Assembly (NCBI GenBank): GCA_025618425.1
Contig: CM046842.1
Location: 21,618,840 to 21,682,839, forward strand
DNA: 64,000 nucleotides
Reading direction: 5' to 3'
Origin: Heliocidaris tuberculata
Lineage: Eukaryota; Echinodermata; Echinoidea; Camarodonta; Echinometridae
The number at the start of each line of letters is the position of its first letter. Position 1 is the stretch's first letter. Shown here piece by piece: positions 1 through 12,112 of the stretch. Under the pieces are notes generated by a model. It did no database searches. It saw only the letters and a list, made by a program, of their open reading frames with translations, and was not told where the DNA came from. The position numbers and the translations under genes are program-made.

Positions 1-244
1 TTCCACTGCAGTGAATATCCATACCAACAAATACACAAACAGAACACATATCAATTTTTTTTTGAAAAATCCTTAATTGAAGTTGAATCATACAGCCATA
101 TTCAAAACGTTTAGCAAATTTTGATTCAGTGCTACAAAACTTTTCCCCAGTATAATCTTCATTCTATACATCGATCATGTATCATCCCCAAAATATGATA
201 AATGATCTTGTATGCAAACAACTGCGTCATTATTCATCCATTTT
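1..244. other. AT-rich spacer
   Basis: No open frame, repeat or signal recognised. Confidence 0.5.
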
Positions 245-705
245 CATGTACCATAAAGGTACTTTGCAAGGTTATGGTAGTAGCATGGTATTACGGTAGC
301 AGTACCATATGCCAGTCAAACAAGTACCATAAGGTACCGTAAAAGTACCATAGAGAACTGTGAAAGTACCACGAAGTGCAATGAAAGTATCACAGAGAAC
401 CATGAAAGTACTATGGAGTACCATCATGTGTGAGGATGGCACTCTGTTCAGTATAACATGAACCATATAACAAATATTGTAATTTCATTGTAATACCGTA
501 ACATCTATGGTACATTCATGGTAGTACTATGGTACATTATGGTACTTCTGTATTTTCAAATAGTACTTTCCTATTCCGTACGATACTTCTGTGGTAGTAC
601 TATGGTAGTACTATGGTACAAATGAATTTACCATGGTTACTATGGTAATACTATGGTAATACCATAGTAATACCATGGCACTTAATGGTACTTTTTTACA
701 AGGGA
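245..705. repeat. Degenerate GTACTATGG minisatellite/foldback
   Basis: About 460 bp built from variants of AGTACCAT and its complement ATGGTACT. The first half mostly carries the AGTACCAT orientation and the second half ATGGTAGTAC, so the block is an imperfect large palindrome of short units. Confidence 0.7.
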
Positions 706-2063
706 TTACTAAGATAGGATTGCCCTTTAAGCCTATGAGAATTCAATAGTGAATGGGTTAATGAAATACAAGGGAGGAAGAGGGACCTATCTTCATCAAA
801 ACCGTTTCTTAATCATTACAGAAGGGGAAAAGGGTCTTAGAATTTGGAAAAGACTTTAGAGAAAGAGTGGTTTCATCTTCACTGAACCACTGAAATATCA
901 TGCATATGGACAAACATTTTGCAATGTATGAAGATGAAGGCATTCTGTGTATTAAACTTATAAAAATACTCTCTCTTTTTTTTCTTGATAACTCAAACAT
1001 TGTTGTGACGGACACATGCCCTTCTTCGTCTCATGCATTTGTTTACATTCACTGAATAGCATAATGTTTGATGTTGTGTTTTATAGGCACATTAAATACA
1101 TGTGACCCCGAATATCATGCACGCGAAATGTCTGAAAGCTGCAGACTTGTTGCAAGCTGCTGTGTGGGCGCTGCGCGTGTGCGGCAGTTCGTAGTTCATG
1201 GTTCGTGCACATTAGAAATTGCTTGTGTGAAATATGCCTTATACACATCGAAGGATCTGTACAATAGTGGATTAGAAGCTATCTAACTAATTTTGCCCTT
1301 AATCCGCGGATATTCATATGAGTTTGTTCTGTTGTTTCTGTTTATCACGACGATGTTGATTATTCATTCTTAGGATTAAGTCCACGGTTCTCAGTCAAAA
1401 CTGCAAAAGAGTTGCATGATAAACAGATTGATACGCCTCTTGTCATGAAACCAATACTGGGGTTATGAAGTTGTGCGAGTACTACGGTTTGAAAATGACA
1501 GGTTTTGGGGGTAAGTATATTCGAGGTATTTCATTCATGACCAAACTTTACCCGAGTTGGGTCTGTAATGCACCGGTGACCTGATATTCTATATGCGAGA
1601 CCATGACCTCTTTAGGCGGAGAGTGGGTACACCCATTGAGACAGAGGCATTCACTGGCATTATGGGGAGGGGGCACCGTTCTATTAAAACAAAAACAAAA
1701 AAACAAAAAAAAAAGAGAGAGTAAATTTTCACTCTATTTTCACCCCTCCTGCAGTTACGTCAATAATCGCTTTTTCTTTTTTTTTTCTTTCTTTTTAAGA
1801 GACTACTTTGTAGGTGGATTAGGTCAGGTTTAGGGTTGAGGTTTAGTATAGTGTATTTTCCAGGGTTGAGCTAGGAATTTTTACAAAATATAAACAATCA
1901 TAATACTTTTGGAACGTCTGCACTTTTTAAAAACTCTTTATCCATATTCGTTTACTTCCATTTTCATTAAAAAATACACACTATACATGATATAAAATTA
2001 AAGACATCATGTTCTTACACAAAAATTGGTAATTACAATGGGTAAACAACGTGACATAATGCT
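706..2063. other. Spacer; only weak exon-like signals
   Basis: Apart from the candidate exon at 1374-1468 and a Cys-rich open frame at 1068-1286 after a TTTTATAG acceptor-like site, this is AT-rich sequence with A and T runs near 1690-1800. Nothing else recognised. Confidence 0.4.
1374..1468 (+). CDS. Candidate terminal exon, unidentified protein
   Basis: An acceptor-like TTGATTATTCATTCTTAG precedes two bases and 30 codons ending in TGA at 1466-1468. The peptide begins LSPRFSVKTAKELHDKQ and has ordinary composition. No upstream partner exon is convincing; the open frame at 1068-1286 is Cys-rich and not clearly coding. Weak evidence. Confidence 0.22.
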
Positions 2064-2065
2064 TT

Positions 2066-2327
2066 TATAACCAAGATAATTAAAGTGTAAATGGGAAACT
2101 TTTAAAAAGCCATAAAGGCCTTGTCTAGTATGTTCTTTAACAAAAATGCTCGTTTTGTATCTTAACCTTTTGTCAATATCATTTTAAATTCAGTTTCATA
2201 TAATACAGAAAATTTGTAAGGTAAGAAAAAGAGAGAGAGAGAGAGAAAAGAGAATTACACTATAAAACATGCCAGGGAGAGGAACAGTAAATGTATCAAT
2301 GAAACATTAATTATCTTGGTTATAAAT
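2066..2327. mobile_element. Small inverted-repeat element
   Basis: TTTATAACCAAGATAATTAA at 2066 recurs as its exact reverse complement near 2307, about 220 bp apart, with a short (GA)n inside. This has the look of a MITE, but its outer limits are unclear. Confidence 0.45.
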
Positions 2328-2808
2328 GTCTTAATTCAAAATGTTGTGTTCAGTACAAAAATTGTAGGAAATTCATTACCCTTTTAATGATACCAGACGT
2401 TACAATTTCATGCATAAAATAAAAAGTAATTTTAGTCCTTTGTGTTTTTGTTAGTCATTTGTTTACTACTGTCTAATGTTAAAGTAGGAGAAGATCTTGT
2501 CCAAAATCTGCAGTTTTCTCAAATGATTATAGGGTAGCACATTTGATATTTTGAATGCTTCATTTATGCCCCAATCATTGATTTAAATCGATAAAATAAT
2601 ATTTAGAAGAGGCGCAATTGGTGATTGAAAATACCTATTCTATTTGAGTGGGTATGTGGGCTTAGATAGATTCAGTTGTGGAGGTACAGACAGGAAAGGA
2701 GCACAATGATAACCTTTATTCAGTCATACATTTAATGTAGGGGGTCAAAATATTGCTTGCGGGGTACACAATGAAAAAGGAGAAAACAAAACAGTTCCCA
2801 ACAAATCA

Positions 2809-2810
<2 letters not shown>

Positions 2811-2843
<33 letters not shown>

Positions 2844-2962
2844 CCCGCGTCACCGGCACAGCAGGAGTGAAAAAAAAAAGAAGCAAAGAAATCTCTGTTG
2901 GGGGCAAAGTCACCTGTAATCCCCCTCCCCCTCCCTCCGCCACCCCCCCCCCCCCCCCCCTC
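2811..2962. repeat. (TG)n microsatellite and poly-C tract
   Basis: A (TG)n/(CG) run at about 2811-2844 and C-rich sequence to 2962. The open frames over this stretch on both strands are low-complexity artefacts. Confidence 0.85.
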
Positions 2963-3267
2963 CCCTGTTACGCCCACTGCACTGTACAAGTGCTCAAGCT
3001 CAAGACGCTATTGGACCCCGCCCATTCACCCATGCTAACCCGATATGAAACGCAATTTAGCGATGAGGCCGTTTGAGTGCATACCCGATCGCTTGGTCGT
3101 GCGTTACTCGATGAGTTACGGCCCCTTTTCGAAGACTGATTTCCCGTGTGTTTGGTGACAGAATAGAGGTAAAATATATTTACATTATGTTCAATTTTAG
3201 GGTACATTTTCATGTTCATATTATGTTTGAGGCTTTGTTAAAATAACTTGCATACTTATGTGACACC

Positions 3268-3299
3268 AATAATAATCATAATGATAATAATAATGATAA

Positions 3300-3340
<41 letters not shown>

Positions 3341-3393
3341 ATAATAATAATAATAAGAAGAAGAAGAACAACAACAACAACAATACTGGTGTT
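3268..3393. repeat. Compound trinucleotide microsatellite (AAT/ACT/AAG/AAC)
   Basis: Successive blocks of AAT, ACT, AAT, AAG and AAC trinucleotides, a mutational staircase of related triplets. Confidence 0.85.
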
Positions 3394-3656
3394 TTCTACC
3401 GCGCCGGTATCCATGTAAAATTGCCCTCGCCCCCAAATAATATACATACATTGTAAGCATGATAGACAAAGAGAGATGACAAAATGAACAATTTTTTCTA
3501 TCCTCCACAATGGTTCTGGTAGACAAAAGAACATCCATTCATACTAGTAAGTAATCATTATGTACAACAGGTGTCACATTCATATTCACATGTTCTACTT
3601 ATTTTTACAGAATTGTAGTAAAGGGATGTTAATCTGACTACGAGAATCATTGTGAA

Positions 3657-4030
3657 GCACTAGTGTAACTTAGGGGGGTAGTCTGGCCCTGCCCCCCCCC
3701 CCCCCGACCAAAAAATACGGAGCTCCCTTTAAGAGCTGATACCTTTTTTTTTTTTTTTTTTTTTGTTTTGCTTGTCAGAGAATTATGGAGGAAAACATCT
3801 GATAATCTGATAACCACCCCCACCCCCAATGAGCGACTTTTTTGAGAGTTGGCGAGAAAAAAAAAATGTCGCCCCCCCCCCCCCCCCCCCCCACTCCCCT
3901 CCCCCAACTGAGCGAGTTTTGGAGGGCTGGCAAGAAGAAAAAAATACGGGTCTCCCTTCAATCAGAATTTGACAATTGACAAAATTTGCCCCCCCCCTCC
4001 CTCGTAAAAAATCCTGGCTACGCCACTGCT
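3657..4030 (-). mobile_element. Poly-C-rich dispersed repeat ending GTGGCGTAGCCAGG
   Basis: The right edge, read on the minus strand, is CAGTGGCGTAGCCAGGATTT. Inside are several poly-C runs and the recurring phrase TTGTCAGAGAATTATGGAGG, which returns near 25735, 39153 and (reversed) 46215. These are probably members of a short non-autonomous transposon family whose centre expands as poly-C/poly-G. Confidence 0.5.
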
Positions 4031-4111
4031 GTGAAGGGAAGAATGAGGGGTTGTTTATTTTGTCCACTCTTTTAATTTGCCCGTCATCAGGCAGTCTCAG
4101 AAATGTTGGTT

Positions 4112-4248
4112 AGAAATCATTAGGTTGGTTCAAATATGAACCTACCAACTGTTGGATAAAACAAAATTTTGTGTAAAACATATGGGGATATTTGTAAACC
4201 AACAGTTGGTAGGTTCATATTTTAACCAACCTAAAATCTTTTCTGAGA
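4112..4248. mobile_element. Near-perfect hairpin MITE
   Basis: Arms 4120-4155 and 4199-4234 (AGGTTGGTT...CAACTGTTGG and complement) match over 36 bp with one mismatch. A 43-bp loop separates them, and weaker CTCAGAAA pairing extends outward. Confidence 0.75.
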
Positions 4249-4591
4249 GTGGGGTCATATTCAGAGTAATACGTGTATATTTATTTAGTCAAACTTCGTC
4301 GGGTACACCAATATGCGCATAAAATCGACCATACCATCGACAATATGCGACCATCCACTTTGACCCGTTTCATCGACAATGAACCAAAATGGGAAAAGAA
4401 GTGAAGGCTTGAAATTCACACTTGTTAAAAAAATAGTCCTTGGAAAGAGATTGTGCACTTTATTGATTTTCGTTTCGAAAGGAACACGTCATTTTGAGCT
4501 CATTCAACTGGGACAGTTGATCTGCTATGTAGTAAGTAGTAGTAGTTAAAGGCAGTAGTATTTATGCTTTGATTACCATGATTACATAGGG

Positions 4592-4828
4592 GTCCGCTTG
4601 CTATTCATAAGAACCGCTATTCATTTAACACGCGTTATGAATAGCAGTCCTTATGAGTAGTTATGAATAGTGGTCCTTATGGGTGTCTTTATGAATAGCT
4701 AGGTAATTTGTCTATGGTTTGCTCGCTATTCAAAAGGACCGCTATTCGTACAAAACCGCTATTCACTTAGTCACGCCTTATGGATAGCGGTCCTTATGAA
4801 TAGCGATCCTTATGACTAGCGAGGTTAC
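4592..4828 (-). mobile_element. Modular foldback element, copy 1
   Basis: Built from about a dozen variants of CGCTATTCATAAGGAC in alternating orientation, with two ACGCGTTA-type hinge points. Ends read GTCCGCT(T/C)GC and GGTAACCTCGC. Compared with the two 276-bp copies at 33197 and 45248 it is inverted and shorter. Confidence 0.8.
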
Positions 4829-5167
4829 CCCCCCCCCCTGACAATAAAACTCACGTTTGTAACTTTAACTTTAGTTTGTTAAAGCATTGTAACATGTGAA
4901 ATATGAAACATTAAACTGAAACTGAAACTTTGTACATAAATTACTAAAAGTATTTTTTCTCTCTCAACTTTTATGGTGAAACAAACATATGTAATGGGGT
5001 AAACGTGAGTTCCATTGTCAGAGGCTATGACAGAAGGTGTGTACCTCATATACTTGTTTGCATGCAGCATTAATTGAAAAGACTGAGCTTATGAGCTAAA
5101 AGAAGAGTGCAATATGGAGGAGCCTAAGGTTCTTGTACATTATTGGCTCAAAACGTTTGTTTGCTCC
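4829..5167. other. Spacer
   Basis: AT-rich sequence with no recognised gene or repeat. Confidence 0.4.
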
Positions 5168-5175
5168 AATACAAA

Positions 5176-5443
5176 CAGGGGCGGCGCCAGGGTATTTTGA
5201 TAGGAGGGGCAAGACGACCTAAAGATGGCGTCATATTTTTTGTCCATTAAATAACAGGAGTAATATAGAGTTATATGTTTAAGACCTCTCTTTTTAATAC
5301 TCCTCTTTCTTCTTTCTTCCCTTTTCTTCCCTTTTCTTCCTCCTTTTCTTCTTTTTTCTTCTTTTTTTTTTCTTTTTTCACTACTTGAAAAATCATAGGG
5401 GGGCGGTCGCCCCCTCTGCCCCCCCCCTGTAGCGCCGCCCCTG
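5176..5443. mobile_element. hAT-type MITE, copy 1, perfect 8-bp target duplication
   Basis: Inverted ends CAGGGGCGGCGC, flanked by identical 8-mers AATACAAA at 5168-5175 and 5444-5451. An 8-bp duplication with CAGGGG-type ends is the hAT superfamily signature. It is non-coding, with a long pyrimidine tract followed by poly-C. Sister copies lie at 32846 (reverse) and 51679. Confidence 0.85.
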
Positions 5444-5451
5444 AATACAAA

Positions 5452-6321
5452 TGGGGAAGTTCTCCATGTATGACATCACACATCATGACGCCATTGCCAA
5501 TGCGAGGATCTCCAACTCAATAAAAAGAATAAGTACAAAAAGGAATCATAAATTCCATATTCTTTGTCCGATCTATCTACAAATAAATTTCTCTCATTTT
5601 TGTGCTTTTATCCAAGCCAATTTTCTACGATAAGGTTGATACCATCTTTAAACTTGTATAGGAGAATGCGGTCATAAGATCCTGGCATGCCCTTATTTTA
5701 TACGAAGTGATAAGCGGATAGCATATTTCATAGAAGTGCTGGTATGGGAGTCACTTTCAAGATTTCAAACTTTGCTAAAGGTCTCAGTGAGTCAGATTTG
5801 CTTCTTCACATTCGAAGCTCTTATTTTCATCTATCATTGTTTAAAACAAGTCCAAATGTATATCAAATGATAAAAATTGCAAAATGAATGTTCATTAAAA
5901 TGGTGATGATAAATTCCACTCCGCGTTGCCAGCTTAGAGACCATAATGCCTATTTTCAATAAAGTACCGTACTGTCACGGTGTAACCACTCGTGGCGCAA
6001 CCCTGCAATACAGCTTCATGACCAATATCACCCGCCGCAGTCTCTCAGGTGCGTGATGTACTGTGCGCGGTGATTTGGTCCTACTACCTATTTCAAGATA
6101 ATGCACAATGCTTGTGACAGTGAAACATAAGTGGTCTGTTGGAACGTGCACAGAGTATGTGCGTGTGATGATGAGTTGACCAAATTTTCTGTATTTCGAG
6201 AGACACCGAAAAGTTCTGAACTATTGATCACACATTAAATTGTAACTTTAGATCTAAAAAAAAAATCCAAAGTAAGATGAGGTGTCAGATTTGCTCTGAT
6301 TTTTTTTTAGAAAGTGCATGC
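5452..6321. other. Spacer with one small hairpin
   Basis: GACCAA(T)ATCACC near 6020 pairs with GGTGATTTGGTC near 6080. The CpG-rich stretch 5970-6050 has an open + frame ending at a GT-like site, but the hairpin makes a repeat origin as likely. Nothing else recognised. Confidence 0.35.
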
Positions 6322-6727
6322 AGTGTAACCTACAGTGCTACTAAAGTTCCGCGCACCAAATACAAAATTTCTTAATTGAATTTGCTGATAAATTTGCCAA
6401 CACTAATATTTTGGGGGGTTTCTTGTTGTCGTTTTTGTTGTTGTTGTTTTTGTTTGTTTGTTGTTGTTTGTTGTTTTCGGTTGTTTTTGTTTGTTTTGTT
6501 TGTTTTGTTTTGTTTTGTTTTGTTTTGTTTTGATGGGGGGGGGGGGGGGCGGGGGTTGTGGGATAATCAATGGCGTATTTGCCCAGTTTGAATGAACACA
6601 CCTTTAATCATATATTATTTGCATTTTTTTTCCTTTTACTCAAGCTGTGTCAGTGGTCTGTTGTACACAGTTCACGTATATTTTTGGGTATGACATCAAC
6701 CTGACCAGTCCACAGCCCACCTGTATA
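6322..6727 (+). repeat. Repeat unit 'a', first copy
   Basis: Shares its length with 7264-7692: AAAGTTCCGCGC start, (TTG)n/(TTTTG)n and poly-G centre, then TCAGTGGTCTGTTGTACACA and ATGACATCAACCTGAC near the end. The inner microsatellite differs between copies. Confidence 0.75.
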
Positions 6728-7257
6728 GGTTTAGGTTAAAACTAGAAAGTTATGATGGGTTTTGTGTCTGTGTGTGTGGGTGTGTGTGTGTGTGTGTTTG
6801 TGTGTTTTTGATTTTTTTTCTGTTTTTTGTAAAACGTGGTATATTTTTTTTAATGTTACAAGGAGAGCGCATTGAATAGCATCAGTTCACAATAAGCGTA
6901 CACCTATCGCTTCTGCATTTCACTACAAAACTTTCTAGTGGAGTCCTTCTAACTCATAATCTCTTGCTGAAATAACCACTGGCACATTTTAGAATGATAC
7001 TTTATTTCTAAAATGTTATAAATATGCATTAAAATATCCATTCAAGTACAAGAAACAAAAGGAAATATTTCAAAAAGTTTTTGATGAAACTCTGATTTAC
7101 TTACTTCTTCAACTTATTCATATTTCAAACAAGTAACGAAGGGAAACAATATTCTTTAAAATGAAGATGACAAATAGTTAGGTCAGTTAACAAAATTTTG
7201 GGGACAGAATTTACAAAAGCACATTTTTGGCTGTGAGTCATAATCAAAAGCGTTAAC
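6728..7257 (+). repeat. Repeat unit 'b', first copy
   Basis: About 530 bp starting TTTAGGTTAAAACTAGAAAG and ending AAAAGCGTTAA, highly similar to 14708-15266. It sits exactly between two direct copies of unit 'a'. Confidence 0.75.
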
Positions 7258-7263
7258 ACTGTA

Positions 7264-7692
7264 GTGTTACCTACCAGTGTTAAAGTTCCGCGCAACAAAT
7301 ACAAAATTTCTTAATTGAATTTGCTGATAAATTTGACAACCCTAAGATTTTTTTGTTTTTTGTTATTTTTCTTTATTTTTTGTCGTCGTTTTTCTTGTTG
7401 TTTTTGTTTGTTTGTTTGTTTGTTGTTGTTTGTTGTTTTTTATTTTTTGTTTGTTTGTTTGCTTGTTTTGTTTGTTTTGTTTTGTTGTTTTCTTGGGGGG
7501 GGGGTGGTTGGATAATCAATGGCGTATTTTCCAGTTTGATTGAACACACCCTTTATTAAATCATATATTTTTTTTGCAGATTTGATTCCTCTTACTCATC
7601 GCACCAAGCTGCGTCAGTGGTCTGTTGTACACAGTTCACGTTTATTTTGGGATATGACATCAACCTGACTAGTCCACAGCCCACCTATATAG
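7264..7692 (+). repeat. Repeat unit 'a', second copy
   Basis: Direct repeat of 6322-6727. Together with unit 'b' it makes an a-b-a sandwich of 1.37 kb. Confidence 0.75.
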
Positions 7693-8440
7693 ATGTACTT
7701 GTTCGACTCTAGTAAGGTGGGCTGTAATTCAAGTACAGTCCATCTCTTATGTTTCGTCCTAAGTGGGCTCCTCTTATTTCTGTTCGAAGTTTCTTTACTA
7801 TTATTTTGGTTCGAAATTTCCTTTTATTATTGTTTATTCATATTTATTTCTACCCACCTTTTTTGTTCGCACAATATCTCTAATACGGCTTGTTCAAATG
7901 TAATTAAATTCGGCAAAGTGGTAGGTAGGGCTATTGTGTCGTCATCCTACCTTTTTTTAATGTAGTCATTGCATCTGGACGTCATCTAGGCGCCATTTTG
8001 TAAAAAAATCCCACAAATGCTATATCTCTGCAATGAAAAGTCACAACACAACCATATTTCGAAATACATTAAGCATAGGGTGCGCGCACGAGCGTCGTTA
8101 CGTGCATGCGCGCGAACATAGAAAATATTCGAGTTGGTCTAGAATTGCACTGTACACGCGGCCATGCATGCATTTATGTATTAGAACATGCCTACAATTA
8201 GAACTACATATCATTTCATGACTGTTCCACAGAACCACATGTATAGTTATAGTTGTACTTGTTCAACTCAAGTATTATATTTTTTGTTGTCCCCCCCCCC
8301 CTTTTTTTACGCAAAATGGTAAATATGGTTATTGTCTCGGCACCGTAACATCTTCAGCACACAGTCATAATACGTCTTGACGTCATTGATCGAGGAGTTA
8401 TTAAAGATTGCTATGTCTCTGCAATGAAATTTATTAACAT
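7693..8440. other. Spacer
   Basis: T-rich sequence, then a CpG-rich patch around 8080-8170. No gene recognised. Confidence 0.35.
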
Positions 8441-8443
8441 AAA

Positions 8444-8545
8444 CAGTGGCGTATCCAGGATTTTTAAAAAGGGGGTGTTTTTTACTCCCAAATTCTCTGA
8501 CAAACAAACAAACAAAAATAAAACTAAAACTAGAGGGGCCGTCAA
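8444..8545 (+). mobile_element. End of a CAGTGGCGTA-type repeat
   Basis: CAGTGGCGTATCCAGGATTT followed by AAATTCTCTGACAAACAAAC matches the end of the 3657-4030 family. The other end is not found nearby. Confidence 0.4.
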
Positions 8546-8635
8546 AGGCGGCAGACCCACACCTTGGCGGTGCTACAGAGTAGTTGCAATACTATACTAT
8601 GGGGTCAAAACTGAAATCTACATTGGGTGATTTCA

Positions 8636-8930
8636 CGCTCGGTGTTGGCGTTTGTGGTTAGTGTTTATTTTGCCGCGAAATCATGATCTAACACCGACTA
8701 TGAAATGAGAAAAAAATCAGTCGGTGTTAGGTGTTGACCTCTGATTTTCTGACGTAGTTCCGGTTGCCGGTGTTTAATTTTTGTCAGATGTTGTCTGCTG
8801 AACCGAGCTCGGCATCCGGTGTTTAATTTCATGTACAAAATTCCGTTCACTAACACTATACCCTAGGGATTAAGAAATTTTAATTTCACGTTCGGTGTTG
8901 GTGCTGGTGTTGCTACTTGTATGCTAGATA
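8636..8930. repeat. Degenerate CGGTGTT-rich block
   Basis: At least six occurrences of CGGTGTT(A/G/T), with paired phrases TTTCACG(C/T)TCGGTGTTGG and CCGGTGTTTAATTT. It looks like a decayed short tandem or foldback array. Confidence 0.45.
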
Positions 8931-9655
8931 TGGGAAATTTTGGGGATTAGCCGTGAGAAATAAAGTCAGTATGCATCATTCGAAGTGTAATGTTACAGGT
9001 GTTATGAGGTAGTATGTTCATATAGGTCTGAAATTAAATCTAGGCCAACATTTAGTCCAACGTTCGATCTAGAGCACACGGAAAGGAACTACCTTTGCTT
9101 TTTAAAGGGGCGGAAGGAGTGAATAAAAAATCCTATCTAGTTTTTTTCCAGATAGATTTGATAAATATGATGTTCGATATTCCGTAGTAAAAGACCCAGA
9201 GAATCCACATTATTAACTATGATGAGTTCTAAATCAACAATCACAATACTAAACTAATGAAACTTCACGGCTAATCTGAGCCGATGCCCGAAATTTGGCC
9301 GTTTGCCATGTACGCGCTGGGCCGTCAGATCCGGCGTGCAGCTGCATTAGCTACCGCAGCATTTTCTGCTGCAAGTGAGAAACTCGAGAGAAATTAAATC
9401 TAAACTTACTGTTCCTGTCAATACTATCCATTTCTGTGAAGTTTCTTACCGGTCTCTAGATCAAATAAGGATTTCTTTTAGAATCACCGGACTACTCGGG
9501 CAATTTTACGATATTCTAGACTAATAATTCAGTAGTTAAAAACAATTTTTTCTTCTTCGTTGAGAATGGTGCTGACGCCATTACCAGTGTTAAGCTATCG
9601 CACCTCGACTTGCTTCGTACGGCTTCGTACTTATACGTGCAATCTTTACATACTG
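8931..9655. other. Spacer
   Basis: No gene or repeat recognised; two acceptor/donor-like sites on the minus strand near 9380-9450 lack a supporting open frame. Confidence 0.35.
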
Positions 9656-9659
9656 TATA

Positions 9660-9860
9660 CTATACTATAGAGTCAAAACTAGAAGGTCACACAGAATTTG
9701 CAGGGATCAACCAATCATCACCAAAATGTAATCGATTCTTTCCTGTCACTATCCAAACAATCCCTGAAAATTTGGTGCAAATCCGTTCACCCATTCTCTA
9801 GTTATCTTGTACACAAAAAAAAACCAACCAACAAACAAACAAACAAACAAACATACGGAA
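9660..9860 (+). mobile_element. LINE 3'-end fragment with (AAAC)n tail
   Basis: CCTGAAAATTTGGTGCAAAT, then CCGTTCACCCATTCT and TAGTTATCTTG, ending in an (ACAA)n tail. This phrase order is typical of 3' ends of non-LTR elements in marine invertebrates (general knowledge; not matched to a named family). Confidence 0.45.
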
Positions 9861-9919
9861 CCCTTTCCATAACCCTGCCGATTTCATCGGCGTGGGTAAA
9901 AATAAAAGGTTATCATTAT

Positions 9920-10078
9920 TGGGGGGGGGGGGGGGGGAGTCTTTTTACTCAAAAATTATCTGACAAGAAAAATAAAGTAAAGGTTATCAGTATTTCTAAA
10001 TGGGGGTGTTTTAGCTTCAAGTAACACCCAAGGGGAGGGGGTGTTTGAACACCAACCCCCCCCCCCCCCCCCCCTCGG
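9920..10078. repeat. Poly-G to poly-C repeat
   Basis: An 18-bp G run, ACTCAAAAATTATCTGACAA and a C run; relative of the 3657-4030 family. Confidence 0.5.
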
Positions 10079-10080
10079 TA

Positions 10081-10466
10081 CGCGCATGAAATTAAACACA
10101 TTTGACATGATGCAAGATTCACTTTACTTTCAAAAATAGACAGTACAGGTACCAGTATATTCTACAGAAAATATGCGGGTTTTGCTTTTCTGTGCATCTA
10201 ACATCCCCATGTTTTCGTCATTTATGCAATAAAATGTTTTCTAATGTATGCTGTTGCCAAATAATGTAGTCTTCTAATCACATTGTATAAAAAACAAATT
10301 ATTTGACTACTCTTCACTTTTCATGTTACAAATATCATTTAAATTTGTACAGGGTATTCAAAGTAGCCAGTCATTTCATATTGCCCGTCTTTGTTATTAT
10401 GTCTAATCTTTTCTTGGAAGTTATTCATTCGTTTTGTTATTTCTTGTTTTTGTTTTTGATTATCAC
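10081..10466. other. Spacer
   Basis: AT-rich; nothing recognised. Confidence 0.35.
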
Positions 10467-10640
10467 ACATGGGCCGCGGAGCCGGGGGGCCCACTTTTTT
10501 AGTAGACACGTTAAAAAATATATCGGAAAAAGGGCTCGAAAATTGTCATTAATGAGTGAAATCAGATCAGCCCCCACTTTCAAAAACGCTCCTCGGCCCC
10601 TGTTACATGGCCCGCTAAATAGGAAGGGTGTTCAGGGGGC
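10467..10640 (+). repeat. Dispersed repeat, copy 1
   Basis: CACTTTTTTAGTAGACA, TCATTAATGAGTGAAATCA and CAGCCCCCACTTT are shared in order with 20045-20220, with expansion of G/C runs in the second copy. Confidence 0.6.
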
Positions 10641-11186
10641 TCGAGCGACCCCATTTCCTTGTACCACGCGTACTTATTAACGCATATCATCAGATCATGG
10701 CTGTAACGCTTTGCGAACCTGAAGAGACCCACTTCATAGTCAGAAATTGTTCCGCGACGCATGCGTCTATTTTTTGTTTGTTCCATGTCTCGACCTTGCT
10801 GTTGAATTCTTATCATCTATTCTTGATTTGATAATGACATATCGAAAGAACACGACTTCACATATAGTTTCTAAATCTTGTCACTGAAAAAATAGTTTGA
10901 AAGAGTTTGAAACGCGAAGGGAAGGACCGCATTATAAAATTCATTGCTGAAATCGCGAACCTGCCTTTCTGTTGTCGAAATCGATTATGTACTGTGCAGT
11001 AGTAAATTATGGTAACAATTGCGTGTTATAGGCGGCACGGTTCGGACACTCTATTTGGTAAGATTCATAGGTAATGATGTCGGTCTATACATAGATCCAC
11101 GCGGAAATTTATAGACTTTTTATGATATACATTGAGTACTTTGTGCTACTTGATGTTTTACTTGCTTCCTTGCTATCAGACACAAG
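10641..11186. other. Spacer
   Basis: Overlapping open frames near 10630-10830 on both strands show no family motif or splice logic; the rest is AT-rich. Confidence 0.35.
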
Positions 11187-11188
11187 TA

Positions 11189-12112
11189 TCTGAATATAAA
11201 AACGGCCCAAGTCCATGGCAGGTCATTTCGAGTAAACTAAAAAAAACTTAATATTTTTTTTTATTTGTCCAATAAAATTATATTTGACTATGATGGTAAG
11301 ACAACATCGTAAATACAAGTTTATGTGTACATTGTTAGCATAAATAAAGTTCTCGTTACTTGTGTGGGGGGGGGGGGGGGGGTCCTTTTGTTTGATGGAC
11401 TTGGGCCGTTCTTTGAATCATATAGACTTGGGCCTTTCTTTGAATCATATACAGAGTAGGCTCCTGTAGTATTACATGTAATAGGTATTATAGAAAGAAT
11501 GCATTAAAGAGTTGTGTTATGTTTTTCAGCTTTTAATCAGTATTGCTTACAAATCTGTGGTTGCATGCTATGACACAATGTCCCTCATCAACTACCATGT
11601 TAATTTATGGGATAGCGTGTGCGTGTGTGTGTGTGTGTGTGTGCGTGTGTTAAATGAGGTCGCATGCCAACAGTTCAAAAACTTGCAAAACCAAGCACTG
11701 TGCATGCATAACACATTTCTTTCTAGACACCCTGACCCAACTCTCTAAGCCTTTTCCTCTGATTCTGCTTCCATTCTGATTCATTTCTGTGTTTTTTACC
11801 ACTTATCTCCTCACCACTGTCCAACAAGTCATGACCATTATGTATGCCAGCCATCTTTGAAGTTTGGGAGTAAGCAAGCTTAGACAAGGAGTGATGAGAG
11901 AGGGCGCTATGATATGAATGTAAAAATGACCCAAGTCCTGGACTTGGGCCATTCTTACATTCATACTAGTTTTCACTCATTCATTTTAGGCACTTCCAGG
12001 GGGAATTCAGGTTTATAATTTATACACAAGGTGGGCATATGTATAAGCAACAATTTCCCATGTTTAACTCAATTTGGCCAAAAATTGGACTTGGGCCGTT
12101 TTTATATTCAGG
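11189..12112. mobile_element. TA-flanked TIR element with nested ends
   Basis: Left end TCTGAATATAAAAACGGCCC... and right end, reverse-complemented, CCTGAATATAAAAACGGCCC... agree over 27 bp apart from the first base, and each is preceded by TA (11187-11188, 12113-12114). This suggests a Tc1/mariner-like target. Further copies of the AAGTCC/GGACTTGGG end motif lie at 11395-11455 and as a tight hairpin at 11916-11967, so shorter elements seem nested inside. No transposase frame remains. Confidence 0.7.

Noticed and set aside
5970..6050. Host exon reading GVTTRGATLQYSFMTNI
   Set aside because: The donor-like site is weak, both strands are open, and part of the stretch pairs in a local hairpin.
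6322..7692. LTR retrotransposon
   Set aside because: The direct repeats lack clear TG...CA ends, primer-binding site or polypurine tract, and the interior has no pol frame and occurs alone elsewhere.
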